Source: Microbulbifer elongatus (GTDB taxonomy: Bacteria > Pseudomonadota > Gammaproteobacteria > Pseudomonadales > Cellvibrionaceae). From it: a stretch of DNA of 64,000 bases. The stretch covers positions 1 through 64,000 of the forward strand of contig NZ_JAIVKJ010000001.1 of NCBI RefSeq assembly GCF_020524885.1, given 5' to 3'. The translations under genes were made by a program, and so were the position numbers. Of the stretch, positions 44,860-54,698 are shown in pieces; within the stretch, counting starts at the first letter, position 1; every line of letters begins with the position of its first letter. Under the pieces are notes generated by a model. That model was not told the DNA's origin, made no database searches, and saw only the letters and a program-made list of their open reading frames with translations.

Positions 44860-47800
44860 CTATTTAGCCTGCTGCTGGCGGGCCTCCTCGCTACTCAATT
44901 CCGCCAGTGCGACCAGCAGCGGTGACACGCGGGACTCATTCATCTCCCGGGTGATGTCATCCAGTTGTAGCTGCAGCTGGCTGCGTTCCGGCGAGAGATT
45001 GACTGGCTCGTCGGCGGGTGGAGAGGACCGCAATGGCGATGGCAATGGCTCAGCCTCCGGTGCCCAGCGCGGCGCGCCCGCAGGCAGCTCCGGACTGGCC
45101 GCCGGACGCTCGAAATCGCCAAACAGGGAATTCGCCCGATAGCGGCCGATATCGTCATCCAGCTGCAGTGGGCTGGATTTTTCGCCGCGGGTATCGTCAC
45201 CGATCTCGATACTGAGGTCGTTGCCAAACACCCGTGACCAGTCGTTGGGGTAGTGCTTGCCATCAACAGCACCGAAAGCGGGGTCGTAGTTGCCACCGTT
45301 GCGGGCACCCTGCAGGTTTGCCGATACATCCGTAGTTTCACTGGAGATCAGGCGCCCGTGTAACTCCGGTGCCATGCGCTCCCAATCCCGCGGCGGGTAG
45401 ATGTAGTCGCCATGCAGTTGCGAGAGGGTGATGTTGTCGACGTTGGTGTCGTTTCTAATTTCAATTTCATCGGAGTCGGTATTGTCCTCGATATTTTGAT
45501 CGGGACCATTGCCGCCATCGTCGGTAATGACGGCGGCGTTGTCGATCTGCTGCACCGTGGCGTCCAGCGGATAGTCAATAACGACCGCGAAATTGATGGT
45601 GGCCACCTCTCCAGGCGCCAGGGTACCGACATCGAACGTGAAGGTGTCGCCATTCTGAACCCAGCCGGGTGTCGAGTTGGCGGCATCGAAACTGGTATTT
45701 GGTGGCAGGGTTTCAGTGATAACCACACCGTTTGAAGTGGCAGTGCCACGGTTACCATACGTCAGTGTGTAGACAATTGTGTCCGTGGGTTCGGGTACGG
45801 GACCGTCGTAGTCCTTGTCGATAAACAGGTCCACGTACTGAATTTCCAGCGTTTCATCGTCGCGGTTATTTTCCGGTGTCGGATCCTCGCCATTGTTTCC
45901 ATCATCTTCCACTACTACCGAGTTGGTTTGCGGAGGAATATTGGTAGGCACCGATTCGTTGACCACCGCACTCAGACTGAGGGTGACGGAATCCCCGGCG
46001 GCCAGGTCGCCGATATCCCAGGTCACGGTGCCGGCAGCGAGATCGATTACGCCACCGTCACTGGCAACGAAAGAGTTGAACAGGCTCGTATCCGGTAACG
46101 TGTCGGTTACCACAACGCCGGTGCCGTCCTGGTTGCCGTTGTTGGCAACCACTATGGTCCATGAGATTGCGTCGCCGGGGTTGGCCGGGTCATCAAAGTT
46201 CTCGATCTTGTCAATTTCATAATCTGGCTGGGCAACGATGACTACTTCGGGGGGGACCCGACTGTTATCGCTGGTATTGTTTTCCAGCTCCTGATCCGGT
46301 CCATTTGTGCCATCGTCGTCGATCACCGCCACATTGGGGATGATGGTGACCCCGGCGGGAATCGTTTCGTCGAAAGTTACCGCAAATGTGACGGTTCCTG
46401 AGCCGCCGGCAGGTACATCACCAATGTCGAGGACGTACTCGTCGCCCACAAGCGTCCAGCCGGGTGTGGAATTTGTTGGGTCAAAGGTCGAGTACTCGGG
46501 GAGGGATTCTGTGATGGTGACCCCGGAGGCGTCCGATGTGCCAAGGTTTCCATATTCCAGGGTGTAGATAACCGTTTGCCCCGGTACGATCTCACGCATG
46601 CCGACTGACTTGTTGATCGACATGTCTACAAAGGTGATATCAAACTCCTCGACATCGGTATTGTTCTCCGGGGTCGGGTCTGGACCGTTGGCACCATCAT
46701 CGGTCACTTCCACGCCATTGGCCTGCGGGGGGAACGCCACTGGAAGCTGCTCTACGACCACGGCTGTCAGGGTGACACTGACGGTTTCTCCCGCGTCAAG
46801 GTCGCCAATATCCCACGTCACAGTGCCTGCATTTAGGTCGATCACACCGCCATCACTGGCGGTGAACTCCGAGAATAAGTTGGTGCTCGGCAGGGCGTCG
46901 GTAATCACCACGCCAGTACCATCCTGGTTGCCTTCGTTAGTCACCACAATGGTCCACTCGATGCTATCGCCGGGGTTGGCCGGGTCCTCGAAATTCTCGA
47001 TCTTGTCGATTACGTAATCCGGTGCGGCGTCGATTGGCGTGGTGTCGTCGTCGGTGTTGTTGCTCAGGTTCTGGTCTGGGCCATTGCCACCGCCATAATC
47101 AATCTCGGTTTCATTCAGTATTTCTTCTACCCCCGCTGGCAGTGGGTTATCGACGATTACGGTAAAGGTGACGCTGCCGCTCTCGCCCGACGCCACGGTG
47201 CCTAGATCGAGGGTAAGTGTGCCATCGCCTTGATCCACCCAGCGGGGATCCGAGTTGGCTACGTCGAAAGTTACATTGTCCGGCAATGTCTCAGTGATGA
47301 CCGTGTCTTCGGCGTCAAACCCGCCGATATTGGCATATTCCAGCGTATAGGTGATGGAGCCCCCCGGCGTGGTAGAGATACCGCCGTCGTCCTTGGTGAT
47401 GGCGAGATCCACCAGAGTGATGTCGAAGGGCTCGCTGTCGCTGTTGTTTTCCGGGGTGGGATCAGGGCCATTGGTGCCGTCGTCGGTGACTTCCACCGAG
47501 TTGACTTGGGTGGGTAGCAAAACTGGCGGAACATTCTCATTAACGGTAGTAGTGAGAGTCAGAGTAACCGTTTCTCCCACCGCGAGATCGCCGATATCCC
47601 AGGTAACAGTGCCAGCATCCAGGTCCACTACACCGCCGTCACTGGCAGTAAACCCGGCATCGAAAAAGTCGCCGGTGGGCAGGGTGTCGGTGACCACCAC
47701 TCCGGTTCCGTCCTGGTTGCCCTCGTTGGTGACGACAATGTCCCAACTGATGGTTTCTCCGGGGGCCGCGGGGTCGTCGAAGTTCTCGATTTTATCGATT

Positions 47801-50800
47801 ACATAATCCGGTGCCGCGATCAGCGGCGTCACGTCTACGTCGGTATTGTCTTCAGGGGTTGGGTCGACGCCATTGGTCTCGTCGCCATCGATGGAAACGG
47901 TGTTGTTGGTCTCCTCGACACCGGCCGGCAGAGGTTCGATCACGGTGACGACCAGTTCCACCGAGCCGGTTTCACCGGCTGCCAGGTCCCCGACATTAAA
48001 GGTCAGGGTGTCACCGTTCAGGGTCCAGCCCGGGTTGTCGGCAGGGTCGAAGGTGACGTACTCGGGCAGGCTTTCGGTAATGACCACACCGGTGGCATCG
48101 AGCTCGCCGCGGTTGCCATAGTTGATGGTGTAAGTGATTTGGTCGCCAGGCTCGGCGGAAATGCCACCATCGTCTTTGTCGATAAACAGGTCCACGGCTT
48201 CAATCAATGCCGAGACTTGGTCACTGTCGTCGTACTCCCGTTCGATATCGCCATCATCACCGCCCTCGGGGGTGTCGAGACTGGTGTATACCGCATCGGC
48301 GATATTGGTAGTGGTCTGGCCCACTGCGGCAGGGTCGGAGGTTACGCGCGCGTCTACAGTGATGGTGACTACCGTGGATGGATCGATTTCGCTGATCTCC
48401 AGCAACAGCAGGTTGGCGGTGGAGTTGTCGATAATGACCGGTGTGCCGCCGCTTACTTCAATCTGCACATTTTCCACGCCGGAGAGGAAGGGTGGCAGTG
48501 CGTCCTCGATGGTGACGTTGTAAGCGTGGCCACCACTGGCGGGGTCCAGCTGCACCGTGAGCTGGAAGGTGGCAATCCCTCCGAGTGTGAGCGGTGTGTC
48601 ACTCAGCAGTTCCTTGTCGATGGTGAGTAGCGGCTCGACCACATCCACCGAGGCGCTGTCGCTGACGCTGGCATCGGGAATCTCATCGCCATCGGTATCG
48701 TATTCCAGCGTTGCGTCGTTGCTTAGTGTAGTGCCGTCGACATTGCTCGGGATATCAGTCACCCGCAGGCGGTACACGAAAGTTATGGTTTCTTCGGTGC
48801 TGTTGTCGGTATCGGTATTTTCCAGGGTGCCAAAGTCGAATCCGACCGTGTTGTTAGCCGGGTCGTCGATAGCGGTAACATCCCCGGGGTTGAACTGGAT
48901 CGCATCCGGGTCGCTCACGGTGACACTGACCAATTCGAGAAATTCAAAACCCGGGCCATAGATGTCGGTAATACGGCCGGTGGTGGAGGCCTCCGGCAGC
49001 GTCACGGTCACTGAGAAGGTGACAATTTCACCGATAGTAGCCTCGGTATCGTCGTTGAGGCTGTCGTTCTGTGAAGTGGAAACCAGGACCTTTTCAATCT
49101 GCGGTCCGTTGACCGTGATATTTACACTGTCGTTGGCAAAATAGTCGTTTATTCCGCCGTCCCCGGTGCGTTCGTTTTCATCCACACCGTCGAGACTGGT
49201 CCAGTCGGTGTCCGCCGTATTGCTGATAGTACTGCCGGCAATGGTGTTGGTGAGAATGCCGCTGACATTGATAGTGACCAAGCTACCGGGCGCCAAGTCC
49301 AGCTCCGCTTGCGGGTTCAATACCAGTTCACCACCGATAATTTCAAAAAAGCCGGTAACGTCCGAGGTACCGGCAGTGGTTTCCAGCGAGGCACTGAACG
49401 TGATATCGCTCAGCTCAGCCGGCAGTGGATCACTGAAGGTGATGTCGTAGGCGGTGGTACTGCTGCCGTCGTCGGGGTTGGTGATAGTGATGGTGTAATT
49501 GACCGCATCGCCGTTATCGCCACTGGTGACATCTGCGCTCTTGTCGATAACCAGCTGTGGCTCGATCACGGTGACGGTGGTGGAGTCTTCCACGAACCCG
49601 TCATCGTCCATATTGTCGCCGTTACCGTCCTGGTCCCAGAAGAACTGCGCGTTGTTCGTTAACTCGGTGCCGGATTGATTCGAATCGACATTGATGACAC
49701 GCACGGTGTAGGTGATGCCAATCAGATCGTTGGCATCCAGCGTGCCGTTGGCATTGTTAGCCAGGTTGGCGGTGCCGAAGTCCAGAGTGGTGGTGCCGTC
49801 CGGATTAACGGTGACGGTGGGGTCGCCGTAACCGCCGCTGAGAATCTCGATATCGTCACCGACATAAATACTTTCAACGCGGACAAACACCATGCCCTCG
49901 GGTAGGGTATCGATGATCTGTGCCAGCGGCACAGAAACTTCCGGTACCAGGAAGGCTGCAAAATAGGTGACTTCCTCGCCGATCACCGCTTCAGTGCGCC
50001 CGTTGAATTCATCCTGAACCGAACTATTGAGAATGACCTTGCCTTCTGCGACCGAGGCAATATCGAATTCGACACTGCCGCTGTCTTCATAATCGTTCAG
50101 GGCCCCGCCCTCGCCGTCCTCACCGGTGCGCTCGTTGGGGTCATCGCCGTCGATGCTCTCCCAGTCGACGGTACCGGTGTTGGTAACGGTAGTGCCAGCG
50201 AGGATCGGATCGACCACCTCAGCATCCACAATGATGGTTAGAGTAGCGCCCAGGGGCAGGTCGAAACTTTCTCCCGGAATGGTCTGTACGGTATTGCCGA
50301 CCGTTTGGAAAATATCGCTTACATCGGTATTCATGCCATCCACGGTGAGGATGGCACTGGCGAGCGATACACCAGTCAGCTCCGGGGGCAGGGTGTCGAT
50401 AAAGGTTGCATCGAAGGCACCCGTGTCGGAAAAGCCGGTGTGGGAGATATTGATGGTGTACTGGATAGGGTCGCCGGCATCGATAATCGGATCGGTACTG
50501 GACAGGGTTTTGTCCACCTGCAGGTCCGGCTCGATCACCGTTACATTTTCTGCAGAATCTGTGTCATTGACGGTGGGGTTGTCGACGCCATCGGCCGTGC
50601 TATCCCAGAGGAATTCAACGCGATTATTCAGTTGATCCCCGCTCTGGTTGGCCACATCATTCGCTACCAGTACTTCATAGGTGATCGTGATCGTCTCAGC
50701 GACGTTGTTGTCGCGGTTGATATTGTTGAGATCACCGAGATCAAAGGTTACTTGTTGGCCGTTTGTCGATTCATCAATATCGCCTATCCCCCAGGGCGTG

Positions 50801-53800
50801 CCATCTCCATTCTGGATATCAGCAGAAGATGAAGTGACAGTGGTAATGCCAAGGAACACCAGTCCGTCGTCCAGAGTGTCCACGAGGCTGGCCGAGGGGG
50901 TTACACCCTCGGCAATGGTTGCCGTTACGGTATAAGTAATTACCTCGCCGATAACCGCTTCATCGTTGGCATTGTTGTCGCCGGGAATACTGGTACCTAC
51001 CAGCGTTTTTTCGACCTCGTTTTCGCGCAGGGTAACGGTGGCATCGTCCTGCCAGTTGATATTGCTGTTGCCGTCGGTGTAATCGTTGCCCCCATCGACT
51101 CCGCCGTATTGCTCAAGTTGTGCGGTGTTTTCGATGATCTGACCGGGCTGCACGGTGTCTGTGGAAATCAGGTCATAGGTAATGACAATGATGTTACTGC
51201 CGTCAGTCGTGGGCCCAGTATCGGGATCGCGCCCCTCGTTAAGCGCGCCCTCGTCCGCGGAGGGGTCGGTCAGAGTGATTCCTGTGGTGAAGAGGTCTTC
51301 CGGATTACCGGTGAACGCGACCGGGGTTCCGTCACCGGTAAATACCTGGAGGTTGATGCCACCCGCAGGTATTTCAAATCCATCCGGCAGGGTATCGCTG
51401 ATCACCAGATTGAACGCATCGGAACCACCGGTATTTTCCACGGTAATGGCAAAGCGGACGGTATCACCGGCGTCCACCTCACTCAGGTTGGAGTCGATGG
51501 GGGAGGTATCGAGCCCGTCGCTGGTGATGGTGCCAATCCAGGGCGGCGTATTCGGAATGGGATCTGTGCCAGCGGGAACAAAGGTCACCGGCCCGGTGGT
51601 GGTGGGGTCAAATACCCCGCTGCTATCATCGGTACCGATCACGCCCTTGGTGACATTGATCTCCGGCGATACCACTTCAACCTGAATATTATCCGGTGGT
51701 AAGGTCACCGTTTCATCGGTACCAGAGACAGACGTCTGCGATACATTGGTCAGGAAGAGTCCGTCGGTGAAGGGTTCGTCTTGTACCTCGACGGTAAACA
51801 GCAATTGTATAGTTCCGCCAATGGAATCCTCCTGATCGACAGGTGCAAAGTTCCAGGTGATCGAGTTGTCGCCAGCATTGGCACTGGTGGTGATATTGAT
51901 GTCGTTCAGGTAGTCAGGTGGCCAGTTGTCAAAATCGGTGGCCGGACCAAAGCCCCATTCACCAACACCGGGAATCAAGGAGCCTTCGGCAGTATCGGTA
52001 AATGTGGGTTCGGAGGCCAGAAATACCGGAAGCGGCAGGTAGTCGGTAATCTGGATACCGTTGCTATCGAGCGTAGCGAGATCGACTTCAATCGCGAATG
52101 TGACGGCTTCACCTACGGCAATTTCACCAAGGTCGTTGGGGTCGGTGCTGCCTTCAATGGCGTAGACGCTTTTTTCAGAATCTGCGCCGTCGATTGTCAC
52201 ACCCGCGCCGCTACCATTTTCGACACCCTCCCCGTTGGCAGATTCTGCAGTGCCGTTCACGGAGGACTGATTGCTGATTGTGTCAAACACATTCACCGGA
52301 TCATCAGTGGCGAGGTAAAACTCGCGAATGGTGGCCTCGTAAGTAATAGTGATGGTGGTGGTGCCTTCGGTGATCGCGTCGGCGAACAGGTCCCCGATTA
52401 GGCTACCGTCGGCGCTGATGCCGCGATCAATCAGTTCCTGGGAGAGATCAATACTGATATCGGTGGTGCCGTCGCCGGGATCGTTTACCACCACGGAAGT
52501 ATTGCCAGCGCCGAGGGCATCTGGGCCGACCGTATTACCGTTCACGAAAAGTTCAAAGGTAAACGAATCCGGATCAATCTCGATACCGTCCTGCATGGTA
52601 TCGGTCAGGATCAGGTTCGCCAGCTCCATATAATCCGAAACTTGCAGAGTCAGGGTGTACTGCAGCCGATCTCCAGGGGTGTTTCCGGCACCTCCGTTGT
52701 CTTCAATGGCTGTTACGCTTTTTTGTAGCGCAGTTGCGGTCGCAGTAATGATCGCATCGTCGCTATCACTGATGCCTTCACCGTTGTAATCACCTGTGAC
52801 ACTGGCGGTATTACGCACGGCATCGTTGGCACCGTCGTTGATGACAATCGGGTTACCATTCGCATCAAAGTCCGGCACATAGCCGGTGTAGGTAATGACG
52901 ATATCGCCACCACCCTCGATGCCGATGACCGGATTGCTAAACTCAACGATCAGCTCGGCGTTGTTGGTCGCTCCCTCGGGCGGTTCCGTCAGGTCGTAGT
53001 CGACGCCCTCCTGCAGGGTATTGCCGCCGGCGTCGGTCACGACGACATTGCCTGGCAGATAGTAGAAGTTGTTGGGTACCACTTCCGTCACCACCAGGTT
53101 ATTGATGGTCGACAGGTTGGCGATATCCACACTCACCTGCCAGGTTACCGGCTCGCTGGGCCCGGTCACCGTCTCGCCATCGTCGCCGATGGAGCTGTTA
53201 TCGCCATCACCATCCTGTGCAACCTTGGTGACATCGATTACCGTGGGGGTGACTGTGGTCTCGATCGGATTGGAGAGGATGGGCGGGTCAGTATCCGGGT
53301 TGTTCAGTGGGTCGTTGCCAAAGGCGAATCCGGGTCGCACCCAGATTGGAATTGGCACGCCGACCATGGCCCCGGCCGCCTCATCCAGCAGCGCGCTAAT
53401 ACTAAAATCGAAAGACGGCTGGCCCGGGGTAAAGGAACCAAAGGGCAGCTGGATTGCATACCAGGTGGCACCTTCCGTACCGGGGGGCAGGGGAATGGCC
53501 CCGGTCTGATTAAAGTCGTAGGGGTGGAACTCCACCGGATTGCCGCCGCTGTCCACCCACTGGCCGTTTTCGTAGGTGTAGGTTTCCACATTTGCACCGG
53601 CGAGGCCGTTGACGCTCTCGATCTCAAGCCCCGGCCCGGCCACCACATCGATAAAGGGACCGTAGCCAGTGGTGTCACCATCGTTGTCGAAGGAGAAGCC
53701 GATATCCGTGGACTCATTGATAAAGTCTTCCGCGGGCGCATCCACAGTGGCCGAGGGTGTGGCCACCATCAGTCCTTCCCAGGTGCCCTGTAGCAACTGG

Positions 53801-54624
53801 GAAAAAACGATGTCGGTTTCCACCTCGCCGTTTTGTACCTCCAGATCCCAGTCGCCGCCGCGCAGGGCACTGCCGGTGGCATCTTCCGATGCCGCAACGT
53901 CAGCCCCTGTCAGGCTGGCGAGCTGTTCAATAAAGTTTTCCCCGGTCAGGCTGTAACCGGTATTACAGCCATACAGAAGAATGTCCGCGCCACTGTTCAG
54001 GTGGTCAGCCCAGCTCTGCAACTGTGCACTGTGGTCGCTACCGTCTTCTCCAGCCAGTGACGAGAGAGATAGTGCATCCCCCCCTACATCGATACCGCCG
54101 GCGCCACCGTGGGAGACCAGGTGGATCGCGTCGAATGTCTGTCCGCTATGCTGCAGAAAGTCGGTGACGGTATTCAGGCCGTCATCGATATCCAGTGCCA
54201 GCAAGGTGATGCTGCGCTCACCAATAGTCAGCTGCAGCGCATCGCCAATTTCCGTAATCTCCGAGGCCTGTCGAACCAGATCGTCGACCAGTGCCTGGGC
54301 GTCATTCAGCTGCAGGTCGATCACCACCAGTTCGGTTCTTGCCCCGGTCTCACTTTCCTGTATTTCAGTGAACAGCTTTTTCGTATCGCCCTGCTTGTCA
54401 CTGGGCTTGTCGTTATGCAGCGCCGCGGTAGTGTCATCACCGCTATCGAAACTTCCTGCGCTTCCAGTCAAGCCACTGTCGTTGCCCGAATGGCTGACAT
54501 CGGTGGCAACGGAAGCATCCAGTAAAACCCGCTTTTCCAGTGCTCGGTGCAGGCTGGTGAGTCGGCGGCCCCGCTGGTTGATGGCCTGTGCCAGGGACGA
54601 TCTGGAAAACTCGTTGAGTTCCAT
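44860..54624 (-). CDS. 3254-residue surface protein: DUF4347 domain plus about 17 DUF11-type modules
   Basis: A giant secreted protein. Residues about 28-41 carry an L-E-K-R-V-L-L-D-A-S segment like the LEPR-XLL motif of other giant exported proteins; no standard signal peptide is present. Residues about 98-270 form a DUF4347 domain with H-L-V-S-H-G-G (His172) and L-L-Y-G-C-N-T-G (Cys220), an arrangement like a caspase-fold dyad. Residues about 290-470 are an unassigned beta-rich region. Four DUF11-type modules follow, then six in three C/D pairs and seven in alternating A/B order. The C-terminal 180 residues are hydrophilic, Pro/Ser-rich, with no RTX repeats or sorting motif. GAGG lies upstream of the ATG. 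It is last in the five-gene operon with the putative exporter and probably its cargo. Confidence 0.85.
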   Translation of the reverse strand: MELNEFSRSSLAQAINQRGRRLTSLHRALEKRVLLDASVATDVSHSGNDSGLTGSAGSFDSGDDTTAALHNDKPSDKQGDTKKLFTEIQESETGARTELVVIDLQLNDAQALVDDLVRQASEITEIGDALQLTIGERSITLLALDIDDGLNTVTDFLQHSGQTFDAIHLVSHGGAGGIDVGGDALSLSSLAGEDGSDHSAQLQSWADHLNSGADILLYGCNTGYSLTGENFIEQLASLTGADVAASEDATGSALRGGDWDLEVQNGEVETDIVFSQLLQGTWEGLMVATPSATVDAPAEDFINESTDIGFSFDNDGDTTGYGPFIDVVAGPGLEIESVNGLAGANVETYTYENGQWVDSGGNPVEFHPYDFNQTGAIPLPPGTEGATWYAIQLPFGSFTPGQPSFDFSISALLDEAAGAMVGVPIPIWVRPGFAFGNDPLNNPDTDPPILSNPIETTVTPTVIDVTKVAQDGDGDNSSIGDDGETVTGPSEPVTWQVSVDIANLSTINNLVVTEVVPNNFYYLPGNVVVTDAGGNTLQEGVDYDLTEPPEGATNNAELIVEFSNPVIGIEGGGDIVITYTGYVPDFDANGNPIVINDGANDAVRNTASVTGDYNGEGISDSDDAIITATATALQKSVTAIEDNGGAGNTPGDRLQYTLTLQVSDYMELANLILTDTMQDGIEIDPDSFTFELFVNGNTVGPDALGAGNTSVVVNDPGDGTTDISIDLSQELIDRGISADGSLIGDLFADAITEGTTTITITYEATIREFYLATDDPVNVFDTISNQSSVNGTAESANGEGVENGSGAGVTIDGADSEKSVYAIEGSTDPNDLGEIAVGEAVTFAIEVDLATLDSNGIQITDYLPLPVFLASEPTFTDTAEGSLIPGVGEWGFGPATDFDNWPPDYLNDINITTSANAGDNSITWNFAPVDQEDSIGGTIQLLFTVEVQDEPFTDGLFLTNVSQTSVSGTDETVTLPPDNIQVEVVSPEINVTKGVIGTDDSSGVFDPTTTGPVTFVPAGTDPIPNTPPWIGTITSDGLDTSPIDSNLSEVDAGDTVRFAITVENTGGSDAFNLVISDTLPDGFEIPAGGINLQVFTGDGTPVAFTGNPEDLFTTGITLTDPSADEGALNEGRDPDTGPTTDGSNIIVITYDLISTDTVQPGQIIENTAQLEQYGGVDGGNDYTDGNSNINWQDDATVTLRENEVEKTLVGTSIPGDNNANDEAVIGEVITYTVTATIAEGVTPSASLVDTLDDGLVFLGITTVTSSSADIQNGDGTPWGIGDIDESTNGQQVTFDLGDLNNINRDNNVAETITITYEVLVANDVANQSGDQLNNRVEFLWDSTADGVDNPTVNDTDSAENVTVIEPDLQVDKTLSSTDPIIDAGDPIQYTINISHTGFSDTGAFDATFIDTLPPELTGVSLASAILTVDGMNTDVSDIFQTVGNTVQTIPGESFDLPLGATLTIIVDAEVVDPILAGTTVTNTGTVDWESIDGDDPNERTGEDGEGGALNDYEDSGSVEFDIASVAEGKVILNSSVQDEFNGRTEAVIGEEVTYFAAFLVPEVSVPLAQIIDTLPEGMVFVRVESIYVGDDIEILSGGYGDPTVTVNPDGTTTLDFGTANLANNANGTLDANDLIGITYTVRVINVDSNQSGTELTNNAQFFWDQDGNGDNMDDDGFVEDSTTVTVIEPQLVIDKSADVTSGDNGDAVNYTITITNPDDGSSTTAYDITFSDPLPAELSDITFSASLETTAGTSDVTGFFEIIGGELVLNPQAELDLAPGSLVTINVSGILTNTIAGSTISNTADTDWTSLDGVDENERTGDGGINDYFANDSVNITVNGPQIEKVLVSTSQNDSLNDDTEATIGEIVTFSVTVTLPEASTTGRITDIYGPGFEFLELVSVTVSDPDAIQFNPGDVTAIDDPANNTVGFDFGTLENTDTDNSTEETITFVYRLRVTDIPSNVDGTTLSNDATLEYDTDGDEIPDASVSDSASVDVVEPLLTIDKELLSDTPLTLGGIATFQLTVQLDPASGGHAYNVTIEDALPPFLSGVENVQIEVSGGTPVIIDNSTANLLLLEISEIDPSTVVTITVDARVTSDPAAVGQTTTNIADAVYTSLDTPEGGDDGDIEREYDDSDQVSALIEAVDLFIDKDDGGISAEPGDQITYTINYGNRGELDATGVVITESLPEYVTFDPADNPGWTLNGDTLTFNVGDLAAGETGSVELVVTVIEPLPAGVEETNNTVSIDGDETNGVDPTPEDNTDVDVTPLIAAPDYVIDKIENFDDPAAPGETISWDIVVTNEGNQDGTGVVVTDTLPTGDFFDAGFTASDGGVVDLDAGTVTWDIGDLAVGETVTLTLTTTVNENVPPVLLPTQVNSVEVTDDGTNGPDPTPENNSDSEPFDITLVDLAITKDDGGISTTPGGSITYTLEYANIGGFDAEDTVITETLPDNVTFDVANSDPRWVDQGDGTLTLDLGTVASGESGSVTFTVIVDNPLPAGVEEILNETEIDYGGGNGPDQNLSNNTDDDTTPIDAAPDYVIDKIENFEDPANPGDSIEWTIVVTNEGNQDGTGVVITDALPSTNLFSEFTASDGGVIDLNAGTVTWDIGDLDAGETVSVTLTAVVVEQLPVAFPPQANGVEVTDDGANGPDPTPENNTDVEEFDITFVDMSINKSVGMREIVPGQTVIYTLEYGNLGTSDASGVTITESLPEYSTFDPTNSTPGWTLVGDEYVLDIGDVPAGGSGTVTFAVTFDETIPAGVTIIPNVAVIDDDGTNGPDQELENNTSDNSRVPPEVVIVAQPDYEIDKIENFDDPANPGDAISWTIVVANNGNQDGTGVVVTDTLPDTSLFNSFVASDGGVIDLAAGTVTWDIGDLAAGDSVTLSLSAVVNESVPTNIPPQTNSVVVEDDGNNGEDPTPENNRDDETLEIQYVDLFIDKDYDGPVPEPTDTIVYTLTYGNRGTATSNGVVITETLPPNTSFDAANSTPGWVQNGDTFTFDVGTLAPGEVATINFAVVIDYPLDATVQQIDNAAVITDDGGNGPDQNIEDNTDSDEIEIRNDTNVDNITLSQLHGDYIYPPRDWERMAPELHGRLISSETTDVSANLQGARNGGNYDPAFGAVDGKHYPNDWSRVFGNDLSIEIGDDTRGEKSSPLQLDDDIGRYRANSLFGDFERPAASPELPAGAPRWAPEAEPLPSPLRSSPPADEPVNLSPERSQLQLQLDDITREMNESRVSPLLVALAELSSEEARQQQAK
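45455..48200 (-). repeat. Alternating A/B DUF11 super-repeat (period about 785 bp)
   Basis: Seven DUF11-type modules in the order A-B-A-B-A-B-A. B modules start P-D-Y-V-I-D-K-I-E-N-F-D-D-P and A modules start L-F-I-D-K-D-D-G-G. The same B sequence recurs near 46208, 46992 and 47780, giving a period of about 785 bp. The final A is unpaired. Confidence 0.85.
48215..51030 (-). repeat. C/D DUF11 super-repeat, three pairs (period about 960 bp)
   Basis: Three pairs of DUF11-type modules: C units start (V-E-K-T-L-V-G-T, E-G-K-V-I-L-N-S, I-E-K-V-L-V-S-T) and D units start L-x-V/I-D-K. The C starts lie near 51010, 50040 and 49095. Diverged at the protein level. Region ends where the A/B array begins. 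Confidence 0.8.
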
Positions 54625-54698
54625 GGGATACCTCTTTCCTTACGGTACATATTGGTCATCGTCCGGATGACCTGGAAAATACGATTTAATCTCGGGTG

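Noticed and set aside
48139..54670. Plus-strand frames opposite the giant protein
   Set aside because: Repetitive low-complexity translations that mirror the real repeats; no domain or ribosome site.
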